From Deltaproteobacteria bacterium (GTDB taxonomy: Bacteria; Desulfobacterota; Anaeroferrophillalia; Anaeroferrophillales; Tharpellaceae): a DNA stretch of 18,353 bases. A model generated the notes under the pieces. It was not told the DNA's origin and ran no database searches. It saw only the letters and a list, made by a program, of their open reading frames with translations. Both the position numbers and the translations under genes were made by a program. This document shows, in pieces, positions 13,708 to 18,353 of the stretch. Within the stretch, counting starts at the first letter, position 1; every line of letters starts with the position of its first letter. The stretch is from assembly GCA_030633185.1 (NCBI GenBank), contig DAOVTG010000021.1, positions 1 through 18,353 of the forward strand. The letters run 5' to 3'.

Positions 13708-14706
13708 TTACTGTTTGAGCTGGTATTTTCTGACGGCTTGGTTATGTTCCTTGTAGGTGCGGGAGAATTGGTGGTGGCCGTTATTGCGGGAGACAAAGTA
13801 GAGGAAGTCGGTTGGCTCCGGGTTGATGACCGCCATGATGGCCTGGTTGCCGGGGCTGCAGATCGGGCCGGGTGGCAGACCGCGATGGCGGTAGGTGTTG
13901 TAGGGTGAAGGATTACGTAAATCCCGACGTCTTAAGTTGCCGTCAAAGTTTTCACCGAGGGCATAAATAGTGGTGGGGTCGCTGGCCAGACGCATTTTTA
14001 ATTGCAGGCGATTATGAAAAACGGAGGCGATAACCGGCATTTCACCATTATTGCCAGCCTCTTTCTGGATGAGGGATGCCAAGGTCAGAATCTGATGCCG
14101 GTTTAAGTTGTGGCCGAGGTCTCTGGCCATTAGTTGTTGAAACTGTTTTTGCCCGGTGTTCAGCATCTGTTCCACGATCTGCCGGCATGATGTCTGACGG
14201 CTGTAGTTGTAGGTGCTGGGAAAGAGATAGCCTTCCAGGTTGGGGCCTTGTATCTGCCACTTTTTCAAGTTTGTCGGTGAGGTGGTGAGTTGTATGAATT
14301 CATCATTTCGGCATAAGCCTTTGGCTTGCAGGCGGGTATTGATTTGTCGCAGGGTAAAGCCTTCGGGGATACTGACCTGGCGTTGAAAAACCCGGCCTTG
14401 TTTTAAGGTTGTAATAATTTGCAGAGGGCTGGCGTTCTTTTCAATCAGGTATTCACCGGCCTTGAGGAGCGTGGAGCTCTGCAAGAGACGGGTTAAGAAA
14501 ATAAAGCGTTTACCAGAGCTTATCAGTCTGTTTTCCTGGAGTTTGCAGGTAATTTTTCTAAGTGAGTTGCCGGGTTCAATGAGGATGAGTTTTGACGGTT
14601 GCGATCCGGCCCGATGGGCAAAACCGTAGAGGTCAAGGCCGATCAAGGCTGCCAGGCCAATTGCCAGAGTCGTAATAATTAGAACTATTTTCAGGTTTTG
14701 TTTCAT
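13708..14706 (-). CDS. mltG: Endolytic peptidoglycan transglycosylase MltG
   Basis: Inner-membrane lytic transglycosylase that cuts nascent glycan strands and is thought to set their length. It has 332 residues (E. coli about 340). A membrane anchor lies at about 7-28, followed by a LysM-like part ('GNSLRKITCKLQENRLISSGKRF') and the YceG catalytic domain. The catalytic Glu216 is in 'LASLIQKEAGNNGEMPVIASVFHNRL'; 'RLASDPTTIYALG' and 'SPYNTYRHRGLPPGPICSPG' are typical of the family. The start codon overlaps the murJ stop codon (ATGA), so the two are translationally coupled, which fits a shared role in wall assembly. Confidence 0.96.
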   Translation of the reverse strand: MKQNLKIVLIITTLAIGLAALIGLDLYGFAHRAGSQPSKLILIEPGNSLRKITCKLQENRLISSGKRFIFLTRLLQSSTLLKAGEYLIEKNASPLQIITTLKQGRVFQRQVSIPEGFTLRQINTRLQAKGLCRNDEFIQLTTSPTNLKKWQIQGPNLEGYLFPSTYNYSRQTSCRQIVEQMLNTGQKQFQQLMARDLGHNLNRHQILTLASLIQKEAGNNGEMPVIASVFHNRLQLKMRLASDPTTIYALGENFDGNLRRRDLRNPSPYNTYRHRGLPPGPICSPGNQAIMAVINPEPTDFLYFVSRNNGHHQFSRTYKEHNQAVRKYQLKQ

Positions 14707-16286
14707 TTTCGCGACACCATCAGGTTTTTCAGTTGGGTTAACTCCGGGCTACGCATGATTCGGGCGCAGAGGAAATATGAACCAATACCGCAAAGGATCT
14801 TTGTCATAAGGCGAAGGCTCTCATACAGGTGACTCTCGTAGTTCGAGGTCATCAGCGGCAGCCGGTCAAGGGTTATGATGATTATAACCATGACTGCGGT
14901 GCCCAGCAGGCTCTGGTAAAAGGCGCGGCCACAGCCGCTTATTTCAATATCTTCTCCTAAGCGGCGTTTTAAAAGTACAAGTAAAAGTAGACAATTAACG
15001 GCGCTGGAGATAGCCGTGGCTAGAGCCAGACCTAAGTGCTGGAAAAACTGCATCAAGGTGAGGGCGCAAATCAGGTTGACGACCAGGGCTATGGCCCCGA
15101 CCTTGACCGGGGTTTTGGTGTCTTGCAGGGAGTGAAAAGCCGGGACAATAATTCTTAAGGCGGCATAAGCCCAGAGGCCGGTAGCGTAGGCGATAATAGT
15201 CTGGGCGACCATAATGGTCGAGTGAGCCCCGAAATGACCTCGTTCAAAGAGTAGAAAAACAATTGGTTTGCTTAAGATTATCAAGCCAGCCATAGCCGGC
15301 AGGATGATAAACATTAAGAGGCGTAAGGCCATCGAGAAAGTTGTCGAGAAATCGTGCCAACTTTTATTAGCGGCCGCGCGACTTAAAGCCGGCAAGACCG
15401 CCGTACCCAGGGCGACGGCAAAAATACCTAAGGGAAATTGAATCAGGCGATCGGCAAAATAGAGGAAAGAGATGCTGCCGTCAACCAGGTAGGAAGCCAG
15501 CAGGGTGTTGACGAAGATCGTAATCTGAGTGATTGCCAATCCCAGTAGTGAGGGGCCCATGAGAACGATAACGCGTTTGATGGCCGGATGTTTAAATTGA
15601 AATCGCGGGCGCCAGGGGAAACCGTGCTTTTTCAGTACCGGAAACTGGAGGAGGAGTTGGGCCAGACCTCCGGCCAGAACCCCGATGGCCAGAGCCAGGG
15701 CGGCATTGTCCAGTAATGGAGTCAAGCCTAAGGCGGCGGCGATCATACAGAGATTCAGCAAAACCGGGGCCAGGGCCGGAGTTAGAAAATGGTCGTCGGC
15801 ATTTAAAATTCCCATAGCCAAGGCGACCAGGCTGATGAGCAGGATATAGGGGAACATGAGCCGGTTAAGGAAGACGGCGAGTTCATATTTTTCCGGAGTG
15901 GCCGTAAACCCGGGCGCAATCAGAGAGATTATGAGCGGCGAGAAAATAATTCCCAAGATAGTGACTGCGGTCAGGCAGAGGGCCGTCAGGGTCATGGCGG
16001 TCTGGGCAATCTCTTTGGCTTCAAGGCGTTTTCCGGCGGCCAGATAGGTTGAGAATACGGGGACGAAGGCGGCCGTCAGGGAACCTTCACCAAAAAGCCG
16101 ACGCAGAAGGTTGGGGATGCGAAAAGCGACAAAGAAAGCATCGGCAAAGATTGATGTGCCAAGATAGTTGGCGGTAACCATATCCCGGACAAAGCCGAGG
16201 ATCCGGCTCAACAGCGTCGCTGCACCGATGATACCGGCATTTCGAACCATGCTGCCGGCAGGATTTTTTTGCGAAGCCGGGTTCAT
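14703..16286 (-). CDS. murJ: Lipid II flippase MurJ
   Basis: Polytopic inner-membrane protein of the MOP exporter superfamily that flips lipid-linked peptidoglycan precursor to the periplasmic side. The 527 residues carry many hydrophobic helices (13-14 expected). The N-terminus has the family signature 'TLLSRILGFVRDMVTANYLG' and 'AFFVAFRIPNLLRRLFGEGSLTAAFVPVF', including the conserved arginines of the central cavity. The annotated ATG directly follows the stop codon of the upstream FapA-like gene. A second ATG at residue 13 (before 'VRNAGIIGA') is also possible; neither has a good ribosome site. mltG follows with a 4-base overlap. Confidence 0.97.
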   Translation of the reverse strand: MNPASQKNPAGSMVRNAGIIGAATLLSRILGFVRDMVTANYLGTSIFADAFFVAFRIPNLLRRLFGEGSLTAAFVPVFSTYLAAGKRLEAKEIAQTAMTLTALCLTAVTILGIIFSPLIISLIAPGFTATPEKYELAVFLNRLMFPYILLISLVALAMGILNADDHFLTPALAPVLLNLCMIAAALGLTPLLDNAALALAIGVLAGGLAQLLLQFPVLKKHGFPWRPRFQFKHPAIKRVIVLMGPSLLGLAITQITIFVNTLLASYLVDGSISFLYFADRLIQFPLGIFAVALGTAVLPALSRAAANKSWHDFSTTFSMALRLLMFIILPAMAGLIILSKPIVFLLFERGHFGAHSTIMVAQTIIAYATGLWAYAALRIIVPAFHSLQDTKTPVKVGAIALVVNLICALTLMQFFQHLGLALATAISSAVNCLLLLVLLKRRLGEDIEISGCGRAFYQSLLGTAVMVIIIITLDRLPLMTSNYESHLYESLRLMTKILCGIGSYFLCARIMRSPELTQLKNLMVSRK

Positions 16287-18059
16287 TTAGGTGAATTTGT
16301 TGACGATGGTCAGGGCCTGAGGGCTTAAGTTGGCGAAAAGGCGTTGGTGGGTGATCGCCCCAAATTTTTTCAAGGCGATTATCCTCTCCTTTTTGCGGTC
16401 ATAACTAAAGAGCCGGTTCTGATTGAGGACAACCGGAGAAAGACACACCTCGCGATAGCAGATTTTTATCTCCCCGGAACTTTCATCCGCAATCATGATT
16501 AACCCGCGAGTATGAGACTCTTCCATTTCGTGTAGGATGTTCTCTTCATTTTTGTAATCTTCTTGTAATTCTTTCACCTCACTTAATAACTCTTGCAGTT
16601 GTTTGAGGCTTTCGGAAAAGAGCTTCAGATTCTTACGCGTTTTGGTGTGCAGTTTGAAGTTGAGTCGTTTGCCGATATCATTTATTAGGCCTTGAGCTAG
16701 AAGTTGCTCAATAGCTTTTTTCTGTTTTTCGTTAAAGGTTATTTTTTTAAGTCCTTCAACCTGGCGATAGAAATTATCAATGCCGGGTTGATGATGCCTG
16801 TGGTGTAGTTGTTGTTCTTTTTCGAACTCTTGATAGCATTTTTTGTAGTCCTGGATGTAGTTTTCCACCTGGATTTGTTGCTTTTCAAGCTTTTGCCGGA
16901 AACTGGGGATGGCGCAGGGGGCGATGGTCAAGGTCGAATGGCTGCTACCGGTGGCTTTATGGCAGAAGATAAAATTGGCGGCGGTCACGGTGCCGGAACG
17001 TAGCTCCTGGTTAATAAATACCTCTTCGCCGCTGACCGTAGAGGACATGCAGACATTGATTCTAACTCGTTGGCCGATGACGGTGGCATTTTGCAGAACC
17101 GAATTTATTTTTATGTCTGAACCTTCAATATGGGCGCCGACGACTTTGCCGATTTCAATCTTTTGGCCGATAATCCGGGCTTTTGCATCGACAATTCCGG
17201 TGATGATGATTTTCTCTCCTTCAATGATTGCACCACGTCCGACATTACCTTCTATGACAATCTCTTTGGCTTTTAGGGTGAATCCCGGTTTGACTGAATC
17301 CCGCATAATATCATTATGGCCGGATACCTTGATAACTGTATCAATATTACTGAAATCCTGGATTTCGATATTGCCGGTCGAGAAATCAACCTGTTGGGTC
17401 AGAACATCTTTGTCGATGAAGTATCCGCGATCGGACTCCTGGTAGAGAAACCCGGTGATCGCGGCTTTTAAGACAGCTCGGTTACGTTTAGGATTTTCTT
17501 CGCAGGTGATAGTTTTGCGATCATATCTGGGAGTTTTCTCTTGAGCGCCGGCTTGGGCTTTTAGCGGCTGATTGAAGATATCGGTGCCATCAATTCCGGG
17601 AGTGGCATGGTTAATGATAACCAGAGGTTTTCCAGCGTGAATCAGGGTTTCACTGAAGCCCAGATCATGGTAGTCGATATTGCCGGTTTTCTCATCCTTG
17701 ATTTTGCCCGGCTTTAATTTGAGGTCGACCAATACTTCGATGGTGCCGTCGTCCCCTTTTTGCGGCAGGGTCGGGCTTGCCAGCGGAAAACTGTAAAAGG
17801 TTTTGCGGGCATTAATCTCTTGATAATCAGCCAGGTAACGTTTAACTTTTGAAGTTATGGCGTTGGCTTTGTTGATCCCGTGACGGATTTTATGTTCTTT
17901 GATCTCTCTCTTTATCGCTTCCAGAATAAAACGTAAAACCTCAGGATCGCGGGGTTTTATGATTCTGGTGTTGGGCCGAATCGAAATAAAGGCATGCTCG
18001 GCACCCTGGCGTTCATCCAGGTGCAGCATAAGATCTAATAGTTCAATGTTTTGTGTCAA
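16287..18059 (-). CDS. DUF342 / FapA family protein
   Basis: A 590-residue protein of the DUF342 (FapA, 'flagellar assembly protein A') family. Residues about 90-260 form the N-terminal domain ('FPLASPTLPQKGDDGTIEV...', 'GTDIFNQPLKA'). About 265-360 is a right-handed beta-helix made of short repeats with the pattern 'IEGNVGRGAIIEGEKIII'. About 385-520 is charged and helical, probably a coiled coil. There is no signal peptide or membrane helix. The start is TTG at 18059, with AGGA six bases upstream. The family's job is poorly known; some members affect flagella or cell-pole localisation. No flagellar gene lies in the window, and the gene abuts murJ without any spacer, hinting at a link to the cell envelope. 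Confidence 0.85.
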   Translation of the reverse strand: MTQNIELLDLMLHLDERQGAEHAFISIRPNTRIIKPRDPEVLRFILEAIKREIKEHKIRHGINKANAITSKVKRYLADYQEINARKTFYSFPLASPTLPQKGDDGTIEVLVDLKLKPGKIKDEKTGNIDYHDLGFSETLIHAGKPLVIINHATPGIDGTDIFNQPLKAQAGAQEKTPRYDRKTITCEENPKRNRAVLKAAITGFLYQESDRGYFIDKDVLTQQVDFSTGNIEIQDFSNIDTVIKVSGHNDIMRDSVKPGFTLKAKEIVIEGNVGRGAIIEGEKIIITGIVDAKARIIGQKIEIGKVVGAHIEGSDIKINSVLQNATVIGQRVRINVCMSSTVSGEEVFINQELRSGTVTAANFIFCHKATGSSHSTLTIAPCAIPSFRQKLEKQQIQVENYIQDYKKCYQEFEKEQQLHHRHHQPGIDNFYRQVEGLKKITFNEKQKKAIEQLLAQGLINDIGKRLNFKLHTKTRKNLKLFSESLKQLQELLSEVKELQEDYKNEENILHEMEESHTRGLIMIADESSGEIKICYREVCLSPVVLNQNRLFSYDRKKERIIALKKFGAITHQRLFANLSPQALTIVNKFT

Positions 18060-18197
18060 CGTTTATCCTGCGAGGGGGCTGAGGTTTTTTTCTATAGATT
18101 TTTGATCGTATCCACCCATATAACATGGTTTCTACCTCTTGAACAAGAAGATTCCTTGATTTTACTCTCAATCGGGCAGTCTTCTTGGACAAATTGT

Positions 18198-18226
18198 TTG
18201 ACAGCTGCCATACAAGTGGTTATAAT
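18198..18226 (+). promoter_or_regulatory. Perfect consensus sigma-70 promoter
   Basis: TTGACA (18198-18203), a spacer of exactly 17 bases, and TATAAT (18221-18226). Both hexamers match the consensus at every position. It faces the partial regulator gene that starts at 18290, and the start of transcription would fall at about 18233. Such a strong promoter usually needs a repressor, which fits the palindrome that follows. Confidence 0.85.
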
Positions 18227-18232
18227 GAGATT

Positions 18233-18250
18233 GACATATATACATATGTC
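18233..18250 (+). promoter_or_regulatory. Palindromic operator-like site at the transcription start
   Basis: GACATAT (18233-18239) and ATATGTC (18244-18250) are perfect inverted repeats around four bases. The site covers about +1 to +18 of the strong promoter. ArsR/SmtB-type repressors bind A+T-rich dyads of this kind, so it is probably the autoregulatory operator of the gene that follows. Further upstream, CAAGAAGA (18144-18151) and TCTTCTTG (18180-18187) form a weaker, widely spaced dyad. Confidence 0.65.
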
Positions 18251-18289
18251 CTATTTGTAGCGTTTTTGCTGAAATAATGGAGGTTACTC

Positions 18290-18353
18290 TTGGAGAGAGA
18301 TCAGATTTGTTGTCGGATTGCTGAAGTTTTGAAGGTTTTGGGCCATCCGGTAC
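18290..18353 (+). CDS. ArsR-family transcriptional regulator, 5' end only
   Basis: Only the first 21 codons are in the window; the gene runs off the right edge. The frame reads M-E-R-D-Q-I-C-C-R-I-A-E-V-L-K-V-L-G-H-P-V. The 'AEVLKVLGHPV' stretch is typical of the first helix of ArsR/SmtB winged-helix repressors (usually followed by R-L-x-I-L). The start is TTG, placed by GGAGG at 18279-18283, six bases upstream; the nearby ATG at 18277 is in another frame and soon stops. 'ICC' gives two adjacent cysteines at residues 7-8. The metal or other ligand cannot be told from this fragment. Confidence 0.7.
   Translation, partial: MERDQICCRIAEVLKVLGHPV

Noticed and set aside
16909..17445. A 178-codon plus-strand frame opposite the FapA-like gene.
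   Set aside because: Shadow frame with no motif or ribosome site; the minus-strand beta-helix repeats are convincing.

Overview
The window most likely comes from an anaerobic Gram-negative bacterium of the former Deltaproteobacteria (Desulfobacterota / Desulfuromonadota range). The reasons are a rubrerythrin gene, a rubredoxin-fused glutamate-synthase-type protein, a Cpx-like envelope stress system, bacterial glycogen synthase, MurJ/MltG, and a parallel beta-helix remnant of a type I associate with Geobacter/Desulfuromonas-like genomes. No 16S or other strict marker is present, so the placement is inference.

Layout. Bases 1-3000 are visibly more A+T rich than the rest. They hold a decayed beta-helix protein fragment, an apparent two-gene redox operon (rubrerythrin, then a rubredoxin domain fused to an FMN glutamate-synthase domain), and a 32-codon ORF that looks like the stump of a truncated gene. 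From about 3.0 kb the base composition changes and housekeeping-type genes begin: a radical SAM protein with a CX4CX2C motif and ribonuclease PH (+ strand). Next come a CpxP/Spy-like periplasmic protein (- strand) and, divergent from it, a CpxR-like regulator and CpxA-like kinase (+ strand). The shared intergenic region holds two GTAAA units in CpxR-box spacing.

A strong bidirectional terminator and a tRNA-Ala(CGC) gene with its own promoter separate this from the second half, which is almost all on the - strand. Transcription order there is: DUF342/FapA-like protein, murJ, mltG (tightly packed), then, from a clear promoter, a GalT-family nucleotidyltransferase, glycogen synthase glgA, a soluble GAF-domain histidine kinase and a stand-alone receiver protein. 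At the right edge a + strand ArsR-type regulator begins, behind a perfect TTGACA-N17-TATAAT promoter and a palindromic operator-like site.

Between genes there are two copies, in inverted orientation and 7.6 kb apart, of an 85-bp structured repeat (75 of 85 positions identical, no gaps). All differences in its main hairpin fall in the loop or bulge. One copy lies inside a larger unit bounded by 12-bp inverted repeats, next to an 18-bp perfect inverted repeat. This REP/MITE-like family is the clearest structure the gene list does not explain.

No large novel defence or mobile system is apparent. The most interesting hypotheses are the rubrerythrin/rubredoxin-GltB redox pair, the possible ADP-glucose phosphorylase role of the 'galT' gene beside glgA, the kinase/receiver pair co-transcribed with glgA, and the structured repeat family.
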